From Dimargaris cristalligena (lineage: Eukaryota; Kickxellomycota; Dimargaritomycetes; Dimargaritales; Dimargaritaceae), in assembly GCA_027576995.1 (NCBI GenBank), contig JANBQC010000045.1, positions 1-64,000 on the forward strand: 64,000 bases of DNA. Reading direction: 5' to 3'. A model generated the notes under the pieces. That model was not told where the DNA came from, did not search any database, and saw only the letters and a program-made list of their open reading frames with translations. Position 1 is the stretch's first letter; the number at the start of each line of letters is the position of its first letter. Below are positions 22,222 to 32,485 of this stretch, piece by piece. The position numbers and the translations under genes were made by a program.

Positions 22222-23085
22222 GGCGTGCTGTGTTAATGAATGAGAGGGAGGGAAGGGGGTTGAAAAGAAGAATAGGGGAAGAATGCGAGGTCGGGAATTG
22301 AGGCAGAGGGGAGTTGTTAACACGGTGGAGAGATAGCACAAAGTAACAAGTCCTATGGGATTCTTCAGCGCTGTGCTTCTGCAAATCCAGCTAAAATTTT
22401 CGCTGGCCTGGTTCGGGAAAAAAAATCAACAGCCTATAGCTGTTTGGTGTGGTGTTCAGGCATGCTGCAGTGTAGAGTGGGCCAGCGCCTGCCTACCCCT
22501 CCTATCCTATCCTATTCTGTTCTATTCTGGCCCGCAGAGGGGGACCTTGCACTAAGAAATGTGTCTATTCTGTCTGATCTGTTCGAAGGTATGAAAAGGC
22601 TAGTTAGTCCAGAAGTAAAAAATTGGCTGATGGCCGAATCACGTGATTAAATAGTCACCAAGCCAGACGACTGCTTAACCTATTGAGTATTTATCACACT
22701 CTCCACTTCCGCATTGATTGGGATATTTGTGAGTCTCCGGGAAAAACCCTCCGAAACCCCATAGTCAGGAACATCAACGAGGGTCTCCCCAAATGGTCGG
22801 CACCCGCTGTTTTGGGGGGGAAGCGACATCCTGCATTGGAGGTGCTCCACATTAGAAACGAAGTCCAATAGCAGAGTGCTATATCTTGTATTTGATGGCC
22901 AAAACTTTCACCCAAGCAGTTTGGCTTATTTTTCTAAACCCCTTTTTTATTATATTCCCGGGAGACCGACTGACTGCCGTTGCTCTGTTACCCGCTTTAT
23001 TTCTCTCTCGCTTCTTCCCTTGGCGCCTAGGTCTATCTACTCTGACCCCGATCCGCCGCATTGAAGCATATTTATACTAGCCACC
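22222..23085. promoter_or_regulatory. Divergent promoter region, MRT4 and SAP-domain gene
   Basis: Both flanking genes start from this 864-nt region. AAAATTTTCG at 22393-22402 resembles the RRPE site of ribosome-biogenesis promoters and lies on the MRT4 side. Pentamer-like TCCTATCCTATTCTGTTCTA repeats lie near 22500. Between about 22896 and 23085 there is no plus-strand ATG, consistent with a leader for the gene at 23086. Motif roles are inferred. Confidence 0.4.
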
Positions 23086-24102
23086 ATGGTCCTCAACCCC
23101 AGGCCCACCCTGCGATTGGTTCATCCCTCGCCAATGGGATGGACCACCCCAGTCCGGCGTCCTCTTTCTACCTACCCATTTGTGTTGAATGAGGCGGCCC
23201 CCATGGCCCGGCAGCCCCAAACCAACACCCCCCTCGGTGAGCTGACCGGCTTTACTTCTCGGAAGCTAATTCGCCGGTACACTATCCCGGAATTACGTGA
23301 CTGGCTCCGCCAAAACAACCTGCCCACCAATGGCCGAAAAGAGGCCCTCTGCTCCCGGATTTGGGACGCCGTTAAGAAGACCGGCCCGGTTCCAGACACT
23401 GTCACCTACCATAGTCCCCCGGTCGCAACCACTACGGAGGTAGAGGACCGCCCATTATCGCCCGCCGTCGACTCGGCACTGGAAACCCCCACTGCTTCCG
23501 AAACTAAGGCGACGCTGAACGAAAAGCGTTCGAACATAACTATTTCCAACGACCCGGAAGTAGTCCCGACTACCAAAGAGGCTGGGGTCCCAGAGCTCCG
23601 GGTTCCAGAGCCCACCGCCACCGCCTGCGCCACAACGATTCAGCCACCTAAGTCCGCCGGCTCTACAGTAACCCCACCACCAACCTCAGCAGCCCCCCTC
23701 CCAATTGCGGAAGTGGAGGTACCCGAACCATCGCCACCAACGCTCCCCCCTAATACTGACGATGCAGCGGCTTCGGTATCAGCCCTGGACGTAGTTCAGC
23801 AAGTGGAACGTGCAACCGGTGAACTACCCACCGTCACACCAAAAACCGTGGCCCACATCATTGCCTCGTCAGCCGGGGCGCCCATACCCCCGAAATTACG
23901 CGAGACTGCCCCCGTCCAACCTACCTTGGAAACTCTGCCTACTAGTCCGACCGAGCCTTCGTCTTCCCCTGTTGCTTCCACGTCGTCCCAGTCGGAGTCC
24001 ACATCCTCTAGCCTGTGGGATAAAATGTCAAGCGGCGTGTTGTTAGTAGCAATTGTGGCCTGGCTGACTTTGGGACCAAGTAACCCCAGCAAAAAACACT
24101 AA
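23086..24102 (+). CDS. SAP-domain protein with mitochondrial-type presequence and C-terminal anchor (AIM34-like)
   Basis: 338 aa, single exon. The start has an excellent context (GCCACCATGG) and is the first ATG of a leader. Residues 1-35 are rich in Arg, Pro and Ser with few acids, like a mitochondrial presequence. A SAP motif lies at about 60-95 (YTIPELRDWLRQNNLPTNGR, then KEALCSRIWDAV). Residues 100-310 are disordered and rich in Pro, Thr, Ser and Glu. One hydrophobic segment near the end (GVLLVAIVAWLTLG) is followed by PSNPSKKH. Presequence, SAP and a single late membrane segment is also the plan of yeast Aim34, a mitochondrial protein of unclear function. The match is by architecture, not by sequence I can align, so I give no symbol. 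It could tether nucleic acid to the inner membrane; that is inference. Confidence 0.75.
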   Translation: MVLNPRPTLRLVHPSPMGWTTPVRRPLSTYPFVLNEAAPMARQPQTNTPLGELTGFTSRKLIRRYTIPELRDWLRQNNLPTNGRKEALCSRIWDAVKKTGPVPDTVTYHSPPVATTTEVEDRPLSPAVDSALETPTASETKATLNEKRSNITISNDPEVVPTTKEAGVPELRVPEPTATACATTIQPPKSAGSTVTPPPTSAAPLPIAEVEVPEPSPPTLPPNTDDAAASVSALDVVQQVERATGELPTVTPKTVAHIIASSAGAPIPPKLRETAPVQPTLETLPTSPTEPSSSPVASTSSQSESTSSSLWDKMSSGVLLVAIVAWLTLGPSNPSKKH

Positions 24103-24582
24103 TTGGATGGTTTTATTTCATTTTCCTATTGGACTTCCCTCGCTCTTCCATAACCGGTTAGTTTGTTAATACCGTGTTCTATTCATTCGCATTGTAGATA
24201 AATACTTGCATCTGCTGAATAACCATCGACAGTCCATTTAGATTATAAATATTAGGCGATTATATTGATCCAGTTAATTGGATTTTCTTCCAATAGAATA
24301 TTGTCGAGGCCCTACCTTAGTGTAATATGGCACGGGGATGTGAGTGGTTTTTTTTTCAAATAGGTTTATTGCTATAATCATTATTGCAAGTAGTGCAGCA
24401 AGGCATGGGTGAAAAGAATAGAAGTTCAGATGCAAGGGCCTGCTGGTATTCAGGAGCAAGGGTTAGCTAAGGAATTGAATCGGTATGGGGACGTCGGGGC
24501 TACTGGGACGGAGTTAGTTAGTCTGGGCCAATAATGGGTATATACTACTCCTCGTTTGCGATGGGGATAGTGGCCTATTGAT
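24103..24582. other. Convergent intergenic region
   Basis: Lies between the 3' ends of the SAP-domain gene and the Cys-repeat gene. AT-rich; no gene supported. Confidence 0.6.
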
Positions 24583-25026
24583 TTAGTCCTCGCTATTATC
24601 CTCAGTCAAACCGACTCGACGGCAGCCACGGCAACTCCCGTTCCAGAAATTGTCGCGCTTACACCCATGACAACGGCGATCCCAGAAGTGGCGGCGGGGG
24701 CAGCGCTGGCAGCGGCCATTACGGAAGTGGCGACGGGGGCAGTTGTGGCAACGGCGGTCCCAAAAGAAGTCCCGCTCACACGTGTGGCAGCGCCCGTCCC
24801 AGAAATGGGCGGGGGAGCAGCGGCGGCAGATACGGGACGACTCCGCCACGGCCACAAAGGGGGAGCCATCGTCGTTGTTGTTGTCAGCGATGTCCACATC
24901 CACATCTTCGGCAGCCCCGGTGATATGGGGAGACACTGAGGATCGACCAGTTACCGGCGCGGCGGTCCAAGCGGTGGCAGTCAAAGCCGTGAGGGCCAGG
25001 ATAATCGCGGTGTAGGCGAGTTTCAT
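24583..25026 (-). CDS. Secreted protein with periodic CxxC repeats
   Basis: Unrecognised family, 147 aa, single exon. Residues 1-20 form a signal peptide (MKLAYTAIILALTALTATAW). Residues 40-60 are acidic (Asp/Asn-rich). Residues 67-135 hold twelve cysteines as six CxxC pairs at 67/70, 80/83, 93/96, 106/109, 119/122 and 132/135, an exact period of 13. Each unit reads roughly C-x-R-x-x-F-W-[DN]-[GR]-[RS]-C-x-x. The units are very basic (RRH, RDF) and carry an aromatic pair. The spacing could fold by disulphides, as in other small extracellular repeats, or bind metal; a secreted place favours disulphides. The tail is acidic (TEDNSED). The start is the first ATG in a 134-nt ATG-free leader. Cys-rich, secreted and lineage-specific features suggest a surface or effector-like role, but no function is shown. 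Confidence 0.8.
   Translation of the reverse strand: MKLAYTAIILALTALTATAWTAAPVTGRSSVSPHITGAAEDVDVDIADNNNDDGSPFVAVAESSRICRRCSPAHFWDGRCHTCERDFFWDRRCHNCPRRHFRNGRCQRCPRRHFWDRRCHGCKRDNFWNGSCRGCRRVGLTEDNSED
24622..24828 (-). repeat. 39-bp tandem repeats encoding CxxC units
   Basis: About five in-frame units of 39 bp inside the secreted Cys-repeat gene. Units have diverged at many third positions but keep the Cys, Phe and Trp codons, which indicates selection on the protein. Confidence 0.8.
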
Positions 25027-25366
25027 GGTATTGGAAGTGGGTTGGTTGGTTGGAATGGGACTAAGAGACAACGAGGCGTGGAGGGGGGCGAGGTGTAGTT
25101 TAGTAGGACGGTAATATTAGTGGATATTGGCGTGGTTATTGAGAGTGGTTGGTAAAATGTTGCATAAACCGATGTAGTCTTGCGAGGGTCTATTTAACTG
25201 GTGATCTGGGAAAGCTCAGCCGTCGGTTATCGAGGCATTTACTTTGTTTATTTTTGACATGAGGCATTTGAGGGAAATGTAGAACGGACCCAGTTGCGTG
25301 TGCAATATCCGGTCCTCTCGTGGATTCTAATAGATACTTAGTATATGATGACTCCGAAGGAATCAT

Positions 25367-25618
25367 TTACACCATTCTTTCCCGGTCGAGAAATGGGGGA
25401 TAGATTGTTAAGTCACCAACTTTTAACACCTTGATTACAGTGGGTCGTAAGCTCGGGGACGTGCTCCACGACCGCTCACGGGAACTGTGATCTCGCCACA
25501 TTTTGAGCATACTACCCAGGCTCCAAGGACCAACAAAATAAATACCAAGGGCTGCCTTTCCTCCAGCTATCTTAACCACCACCCCCTCGTCGTATACGTA
25601 TAAGTAGGCTCCGATGGG
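25367..25618 (-). pseudogene. Possible degenerate RNase H-like fragment
   Basis: The last 83 codons of a 169-codon minus-strand frame read like a damaged RNase H fold. AYLYVYDEGVVVKIAGG sits where a first strand with the DG motif is expected, AALGIYFVGP resembles the second strand, and TVIKVLKVGDLTIY resembles the helix and third strand. The Asp before Gly expected in the active site is Glu here, and the later catalytic Asp region is lost. There is no intact reverse transcriptase nearby. It may be a relic of RNase H1 or of a retroelement, or a chance resemblance. Low confidence. Confidence 0.25.
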
Positions 25619-27231
25619 GCGTGGTAATTGCAGTTTATTTTGCTTGGTGTAGAAAGGATTAGTTTGTGAGTTACCTTCACCACCGGACAACCCATGTGGC
25701 CAGCGGGAAAAGTCCTGTTCGAGAGAAGTAAATAAGAATGGTGTTCGGGAACAGGCTAGTTTAGATGGCACCCGCTTCTCCTGTCCGCCCCAGTCTCCCA
25801 GGCTCATACTCAGATGTGTGACTCTCCATGGCAATATACACCTGGTGGTATTTCCAGGTGGATTGTCAAGAAGCACTTGAGACCCCCCCCCCCACCACTA
25901 CAGATACCACCCACATGGTGCGTGCAGATTTAGCCTTTCCAGTTGACTATTACATCTTCTACTCGACTATATTAATCAATTCGATCTGCATAGGAATATC
26001 GTATTGAATAGCAGGATCCTCTGGAAGGAAGGGTGGCTGTGGTGATGCTAATGGGATGTGCGGTATGTCAAAGTCGAACGCAGTGTCTGATAGAATGCTC
26101 TGTGAAAAGGGGCAGCGAGAGGGACTTGAATAGTTTCCCGGTCTCGATTATAGTGCAGTGGTAAGACTAGCTCGTATAGAGGAACCATCCCCTTTGGATT
26201 TATCAGGCGGATTGGCAAAGGTTGTATAGGAACCCATTTAATATTTGGGAAAGCGCAAGTAACTGTGATTAGCCCCCGGTTTATATCTGAGCGAATGTTG
26301 GATGACTAGCAACGCCAGGATATGGATTGCCTATGCTAAGTAGATCTGGCTAAGGAAAGGAGTTTCGCAGTGACGCTCACTGATGGTGACGCAGTGCCCG
26401 GGTGGCCCGGCTATGCTATTACGACCACCATATCGGGTCATGCTAATGATACGTATGCTACTGCTTTCTGGACATTAGATTTGTTGACACTGCCTGACTG
26501 TCCATGGTGCAAGAACATCGGATTTTGACCCGCCAAAGTAGTGGATTTTAGCCCTTCCAGCACCTTACGAATGCCCAGAACCATCTGCACTTCTCCATAA
26601 AGATAGTCCAGGAGGGGATAACCCTACATTATAAGATGTTTAAGGGGTTTTACATAGAACAGTAAGTGAATCGGCAGTTTATAATTAGGCCGGCGGGGGA
26701 TCTATACCGCGGATGCCATTGCTTGATATATGTCCCAGCCGTCAAACAGAGGGGATTGGTTTTACGGGGTGGCTTCAGTTCAGATGGAATACACCAGGAC
26801 AGATTATTGGGTAATTTCGGCGATCCAGGGTCTGGAAGAGGCGAAGAATCCAGAGAGGGGAGAGGATGGTGTGGTGATCTACATATGTATTAATATCAAT
26901 TAAGGAGGAGTGAGAAGCAGGCAGTTGCAAAGTCGTATCGCGTAGGTGCAGGCAGTCCGGGGTAGAAGAGTGAACGTGGAAGGGGTGCACCATGTTTAAA
27001 AGCCGAGCAATGATCCAACTACAATAGGCTGTGGAACGGCATGGATAATTCAGCTAGGCCAATAATTGCATCTGGTACCCACTGGATGGCCCTCAGTCAC
27101 AAGGAGGGACCTACATCTCCAAGTATGGAAATGACCCTCCCACTGATGAACAATGGAATGGAATGGGCTGTGAACAATAGCCACTACGGTGGAACGACCA
27201 GGGTGCAGCTTTTTAGATATACATATATATA

Positions 27232-27246
27232 TATATATATATATAT
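27232..27246. repeat. AT dinucleotide microsatellite
   Basis: A short run of AT units in intergenic DNA. Confidence 0.9.
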
Positions 27247-28360
27247 TCCATTAGGAATCGGGCCCAAAAGAATTAAGTTTCCGCTTTGGGCCTGTGCAGC
27301 GCATCTCTCTTTCTCTTCTCTAGTCGACGGAGTAGGACAGCCTCGCATTGGCCGGAGTAATACCCCCGCCTAAGCCTTAGCCGGGGGGCCATCCCCAGCC
27401 CGTGATTTGCTGGTTCATCGGGTGCGTAATCGGCCTCTCTGTAGATTACGGTTGGTTAAACCATTTCACTAGCCAGCCAGCCAGCCAGGGGTGGCGTACT
27501 CCCCTCGCCTTGCCTTGGCCCAGCGTTTATTTAACCCTGCCTCTCTGGCTGGCCCTGGAAGGGGATTTATATGTAATGTGAGCTGCATATACCCTCTATA
27601 TGCTGTATAGTTTTATATTTATCTCTCCCGCTCTCCCCCCCTCTCTCTCTTTCTCTCTCTCTTTCCTCTCATTAAAATTAAGGTTTCACCGCCCAGCCCG
27701 TTGTCCTTCCTTCTTGACTTCCTTCCTTAGCTCTCTTGTATATTATTATTTCCTGCTCTTGTACCGTATCGTCTCGTCAACTGTGCCCAGTATCTGTCCA
27801 CTGCTTCCTTGGTAAGTTCCCCTCTCCAACTATTCTTGGTGACCAGCAGGCCGTCTTGCCACAGCAGAGCCTAGTCGCTTGTCCAATTGAACAAGTTATG
27901 CGAAGCGGGACGGGAAGAACCACCGGTATGAAACTGAGTGGGTGAACGAATGAAGGAGGAGAGGCTTGTACGTCACCACGCCAGGTGCCCAAGTCCACCT
28001 GCCAAGTCTCACCATACGTACGACCCAGCTAGCCAGCTGTGGATAGGGCTGCCTCCTCCTCTTCCTGCCTGTTCCCCCTTTCTTAGCTTGCCTACTGTGT
28101 GTGCACCCAAAGGGCTGGGAGGAGGAGGCGCTGCCGGCAACTGCTGTAGTCGTGGAGGTGGGCTGGGGTTATACCTGCACCAGGCTAGGTGTTCTAGGAA
28201 CGCCGCCTGTGTCTCTCTCCCCTTTCTTGGCCTGTTGCAGTGGTGGGCCTGCTTTACCTGACCCAAACAGGGGCCTTTTCTCCTTCTCCTAGGCTGGTGT
28301 TCTAGAATAGAAGTCAGTCGGGTCTCGAAATATTATCGTGGCCCCAAACCAACTGTGCCA

Positions 28361-28617
28361 TTTATTATATAGGCCTAGGCGCCCCCCAAGCCGCGTAGTT
28401 TCACCTTCCCCCCCACCAAGACCCCCTCCACTAACACCTCACCTCCTTATTTGTCCTCTCTCTCTGTCTCTTTCTGGCTCCTTCCTCTGTCCTTACATTG
28501 TTTGACATTCATCCTTTCCCACTCTCTAGATTTCTTTCCATTCCTTCCGTTCCTCTTTCCTTTGGATTGTCTCTATCTGACCCCTTTCCCCTTCATCCTC
28601 ACCCCACCTTCTCCATC
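28361..28617 (+). promoter_or_regulatory. TATA-like element and CT-rich leader of synaptobrevin
   Basis: TTTATTATATAGG at 28361-28373 may be a TATA box. The following 245 nt are strongly pyrimidine-rich and contain no plus-strand ATG before the start at 28618. Confidence 0.45.
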
Positions 28618-29241
28618 ATGTCGTACAATGCCTACCCCTCGGAGAACAACCCGACTTCCGGTCACCCCACTCCGGGTGGCAATCCGCCCAACAAGTCCCA
28701 CCAAATCCAGCAGGAGTTAGACGAGGTCGTTAACATTATGCAGGATAACATCGACAAGGTGATGGAACGTGAAGAACGTCTCGATGTCCTCCATTCCAAG
28801 ACTGATGACATGAACGAAGGGGCCCGGCAGTTCCGCAAGGGCGCCTCGCGGGTCCGCAAACAAATGTGGTGGAAGGATATGAAGCTGAAGATTATTATCG
28901 CCGTGGTCATCATTATCCTCCTCGTCATTATCATTGGTAAGTTGAACCTATTCCGATTACATGAGAGGGGGGGTGCCTTGAAACCCTCTTGTCCCAATAT
29001 TTTGTATAGCTGTGCATGGTTTTTGGTTAAGCATTTACCCTTTACCATTGTCGCCCACCGGGTTATCTCAGGCGGCCTGGTTATGGAAGGGGGAGAGCTG
29101 CTGCACCGACGGATAGCCCTTTTCATTATGATAAAAATATCATTAGCTAACCTGTATTATCATCCCCTTCATTTCACTTTATTCACATTTACCGTTGACC
29201 CATGTCACCCGATAACAGTTCCCCTGGCGACGAAGAAATAA
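28618..29241 (+). CDS. SNC1: Synaptobrevin-type R-SNARE (Snc1/VAMP-like)
   Basis: Vesicle SNARE for fusion of secretory or endocytic vesicles with the plasma membrane or Golgi. Exon 1 is 28618-28936, exon 2 is 29219-29241, intron 282 nt (phase 1); 113 aa, the size of yeast Snc1/2. The N-terminus (1-27) is short, Pro/Asn-rich and without a longin domain. The SNARE helix covers about 28-85, with the zero-layer Arg at 51 (KVMEREERL), followed by QMWWKDMKLK. The membrane anchor is IIIAVVIIILLVIII, and the second exon adds only VPLATKK. The tiny last exon completes the tail and is easy to miss. Start chosen as the first ATG after an ATG-free leader. Identity is clear; whether it serves exocytosis or endosomes cannot be told from sequence alone. 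Confidence 0.95.
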   Translation: MSYNAYPSENNPTSGHPTPGGNPPNKSHQIQQELDEVVNIMQDNIDKVMEREERLDVLHSKTDDMNEGARQFRKGASRVRKQMWWKDMKLKIIIAVVIIILLVIIIGKLNLFRLHERGGALKPSCPNILYSCAWFLVKHLPFTIVAHRVISGGLVMEGGELLHRRIALFIMIKISLANLYYHPLHFTLFTFTVDPCHPITVPLATKK

Positions 29242-30448
29242 ACGCCTTATTCGGGGGGTTCATTTGGCCAACGGCTTAGCGGCCCTTGTTGTCCGTGCCT
29301 CTTGGCTTATTGCCGAAGCCTCGACTCTCACATCTATTAGCCGACTCTGCCCTGTCGATAATTTTATTTGAGTGTGGCCAACTCGTCATCCTTTGGTCAT
29401 ATTGCTAACCCACGGATCCTCCTTCCTAGCGGGGTTCTTTTACCCACTCTTTTTTCCCGTTCTCCCCTCCCCCTGCCACACTACTTCATCCATCCCCTTT
29501 TCTTATTTCCTTTTAAACAAAATGTAATTTCGAATGCCCTCTCCCAGCTACCCTGCTCGAGTTTTAAGGGGCTATAGGCATCCACTAGGCTGATCTGCGT
29601 AGAAATCCCCAAATGAATCATATTCGCGGCCCATTCCCTCTCTATATTATATTTCCTATTTTTTGTGGGGGCCTTTCATCCTCCCTCCCTGGTTGCTTTG
29701 GACCACTTGATAGATTAATTTTCTTGATGTATGAAGCAGGGAAGGGGGTACCTCTCTGGGCTCGGATAAAAGAGAGCTTCGAGATTAATCACCGCCTATT
29801 GTTCGTATCACTTAGTTCTATATATGTATATTCCCAACTATACCGATGTGTTTAGCTTATCTCTACTTTCTTTATACCAGTCGCTCGTATCGATATATAT
29901 ATATATACCCCTCGATTTCTTTTTGAACCTTAACTTTCTAATAACAAAATACCTACACACTAGCAGTAATTAATTTGAGGGGAAATACGAATATATTATG
30001 CAACAGCATTTGGGTCAGCCAAAAGATAACCCTTGAGGTCCTTTCAACTAACTATTGTAAGGGTGCTATTGTTCTTAGTGGTTGGCGGAAGGACGTCTCA
30101 CCCCATTCTTTAACCCCCCAAATTTAACCAGAATTGGTGGTCCTGTGGCTGGACGAATGCCAATGATATAATGGGATCTAAATATCACTACTGGATGACC
30201 AAGAAATATTATTATTCTGCCCTTCGCTCCCTTCCTGTATTTTCCTTCTCTTTTCTTGTTCCCTGTTAAGAAGTCACCACCACCCCTATTCCTTTACTCC
30301 ATTCCCTTCTATACCTCACGGCCTATTCATATCTTATAACACCTCGTCTTATTTTCTTATTCCACTTACATATCCCTTACTCAAGGGACACTCGCATTCT
30401 TTTTGTAACATATACTGCCGCTTATTCTTCTACCCTCATTCGCCCACG
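29242..30448. other. Intergenic region
   Basis: No supported gene. TA-rich tract near 29893-29907. The last 250 nt before 30449 are pyrimidine-rich and have no plus-strand ATG, probably the leader of the next gene. Confidence 0.5.
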
Positions 30449-30685
30449 ATGTCCGACCAAAAGACGCCCGTCGCCATGTCTACCACCTCCACTACTGCGA
30501 CATCGACGAAGGCTACTAAGCCGATTAAAACACCCTCGTCTCTGCTTCTCGCCTATGTGATCCAATTCGGGGAAATACTGATAGTGTTATACGTATTAAG
30601 CTGGACCTTCGGTTGGCTCTACTCGGGGTCCACCAGCCTACTCTCTTATATATTTCAAGTATTGACCGGCGGACGTTCGAGTTAA
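30449..30685 (+). CDS. Small membrane protein, unknown
   Basis: 78 aa, single exon, no family recognised. Residues 1-30 are rich in Ser, Thr and Lys. Residues 31-56 form a membrane segment (LLLAYVIQFGEILIVLYVLS) with a Glu in its centre. A second, weaker hydrophobic stretch (SLLSYIFQVLTG) lies near the C-terminus. A charged residue inside the membrane helix hints at a partner subunit. Support for a real gene: the start is the first ATG after about 250 nt without one, with a pyrimidine-rich leader like its neighbours, and codon use in the membrane part looks natural. It might be a small accessory subunit of an ER or mitochondrial complex; this is only a guess. Confidence 0.6.
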   Translation: MSDQKTPVAMSTTSTTATSTKATKPIKTPSSLLLAYVIQFGEILIVLYVLSWTFGWLYSGSTSLLSYIFQVLTGGRSS

Positions 30686-31483
30686 TGGTCCTGGCGACCC
30701 AACGAATCTATATTCGTATTCCCCTCTCCTGGCCGACGCGGAGAAAGTGCTGGAATAGAAAGAGTGAAAAAAGGGGAGGTGGGCACATGAAAAACTACCA
30801 TATAGTGTGCTGGATGTTTACTAATTAATCAGTATGTTCCTCCTCCTCCTCGCCCACTCCCTTCCATTCGTTTGTCAAAGTGGCCCGAAGGTCGATGGAT
30901 ATCCCTATAGAGGCCATGTCGCCCCCGTTTGATGCCCGATTACCCATCTCTCTCGCTCTTTCCTCTACCCCTCCATGCACGGCCTTTCCTTATGTTACCT
31001 ACTCTATGGTAGGGCTTTCCCAGCGATAATTCAATTCCAATGCCTGATCCAAGTTTATTCTATGCGTGAGAGTTATCTGTAATTTGTATGATTAGTTATC
31101 TAAAGTCGTCGTCCGAACCTATTTCTGATTTTTCGGTGGTCTTCATTTATCCGTATCCTTCCTCTCCAAATGATTATGGAGAGGGTGGAAGGGGCTTCTG
31201 TTTTAAAATATATCTTTATATGAAGTTGCGATTGGTTACTGCTACATTGAAGGTGTAATGGGGGTGGAGATGAACCGGGCTGTGGCTATGGGTATTGGAT
31301 AATGCGTGGTATAAGAGAAGGAAGGACAATGGAGGGTCAGGTCATACCGAACGGTAGAGTGGTCGAATAGAATGCCATTTGTTTAATGCTAATATGCCCA
31401 AAGTAGAAAATAGAGTCGGCTAGTGGAAGCTACTCCCCCCTGCCGTTAAAATAATCCCTGTTTGTTTCGCGACCTGCCGAAGT
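30686..31483. other. Convergent intergenic region
   Basis: Between the 3' ends of the small membrane protein gene and the small heat-shock gene. No coding region supported. Confidence 0.6.
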
Positions 31484-32485
31484 TCAGTATACGTTCACCG
31501 GCACGAACTTGATAGCCTCGTCATCTTTTTTGGGGATAAAGATTTCCAGGATCCCGTTATGGAGGTAGGCTTCGATGCGATTGATTTCCAATTTATCGGA
31601 TAACGGAATGTATTCCGTCCGATCACCACTTTCTTGCTGGCCCAATACCCCCTCTCCCCCTAGCTTTCTCGCCGGGCTGGGCATGTGGGAGGAAACGTCC
31701 AGAGCGATGGGGCCCTTTCTCGTGGGCGGCGGTGGGCGGTGGATTATAGTAGGGCCGAGAGGAGGGGGGATGGCAGATGGACGGTTCCCCCCTTCACCCA
31801 TCATCATTGGACAATCGATGGGGGTAGTAGCGACCTCGCCTATCTTTTTTTCCGAGGAGGCAACGTCGGGGGAGTTCGCCGAGTCGGATGAGTCCGACGA
31901 ATCGGACGAAGAGGAGGAGTAGGGGGAAGAGGGGGAGGGCTCCGACAGGGGGGATCCCCCCAAGTGGTGGGGAGTGGTTGCACCCTCGGGAATTAAGTCT
32001 ATGGGCTGACGCCCCACCGTCTGAGTAGTGCAGCGATGCCTACTGGCGATCAGTGATGACAACGACAACGACGACGGTACCAGCGGGTTCGATTGGTTTG
32101 CCTCCCCTTGGGATCCGTCGTTACCCGTCAGTCCGTCCTCGATCGCCGCCGCTGCCGTGGTGGTGATAGAGAGGTCCGGGGCGGGGCATCCGAAATACCA
32201 GCACTGAATCGCCTGCCAAGGGATCACCGGGGCCCGGATGATAATGGTCAAATGACTCGGATCCACTCCAATCCGAATCGAGTCGACCGTCAGCCCGGGC
32301 AGTTTACGGCGGCAATAAAAAAAACGGTCAAAATCAACCTGGCCCTCCCCGTCGGGCGTGATACCCCCGCTACTAATGATGGGCTGGGGGGCGTAGCGGG
32401 ACTTGACCGGCGGCTGCTTCGCCGGGGGAGGGTAGGGTTGGGACCGGTGACCGTAAGAGCTTGTCGGGCGGCCGTTCGAGTACAT
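31484..32485 (-). CDS. HSP20: Small heat-shock protein (Hsp20) with an alpha-crystallin domain split by a long insertion
   Basis: ATP-independent holdase that binds unfolding proteins as large oligomers. The main exon encodes 333 aa. Residues 44-84 carry the first half of the alpha-crystallin domain (VDFDRFFYCRRKLPGL, SIRIGVDPSHLTIIIRA). The second half is at 285-325 (EYIPLSDKLEINRIEAYLHN and GILEIFIPK), and VPVNVY at the end resembles the I-x-I/V tail motif. Between them lie about 200 residues of low-complexity sequence rich in Ser, Pro and acidic residues, where normal family members have a short loop. Most fungal Hsp20 proteins are 150-220 aa. An upstream exon (32564-32630) joins in phase and would add a signal-like N-terminus; see the entry at 32486. 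Family assignment is firm; the true start is open. Confidence 0.85.
   Translation of the reverse strand: MYSNGRPTSSYGHRSQPYPPPAKQPPVKSRYAPQPIISSGGITPDGEGQVDFDRFFYCRRKLPGLTVDSIRIGVDPSHLTIIIRAPVIPWQAIQCWYFGCPAPDLSITTTAAAAIEDGLTGNDGSQGEANQSNPLVPSSLSLSSLIASRHRCTTQTVGRQPIDLIPEGATTPHHLGGSPLSEPSPSSPYSSSSSDSSDSSDSANSPDVASSEKKIGEVATTPIDCPMMMGEGGNRPSAIPPPLGPTIIHRPPPPTRKGPIALDVSSHMPSPARKLGGEGVLGQQESGDRTEYIPLSDKLEINRIEAYLHNGILEIFIPKKDDEAIKFVPVNVY

Larger units (their letters stand above)
25027..28360. other. Long intergenic region
   Basis: About 3.3 kb. It holds the leader of the Cys-repeat gene (25027-25160), a possible RNase H-like relic (25367-25618), an 11-nt C run (25883-25893), an AT microsatellite (27232-27246), four AGCC units (about 27473-27489) and CT-rich tracts (27620-27670). 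Other frames are short with no family resemblance. Confidence 0.5.

Noticed and set aside
26340..26530. An open plus-strand stretch reading like a reverse-transcriptase or RNase H fragment
   Set aside because: Only about 50 codons with no diagnostic residues; chance is as likely.
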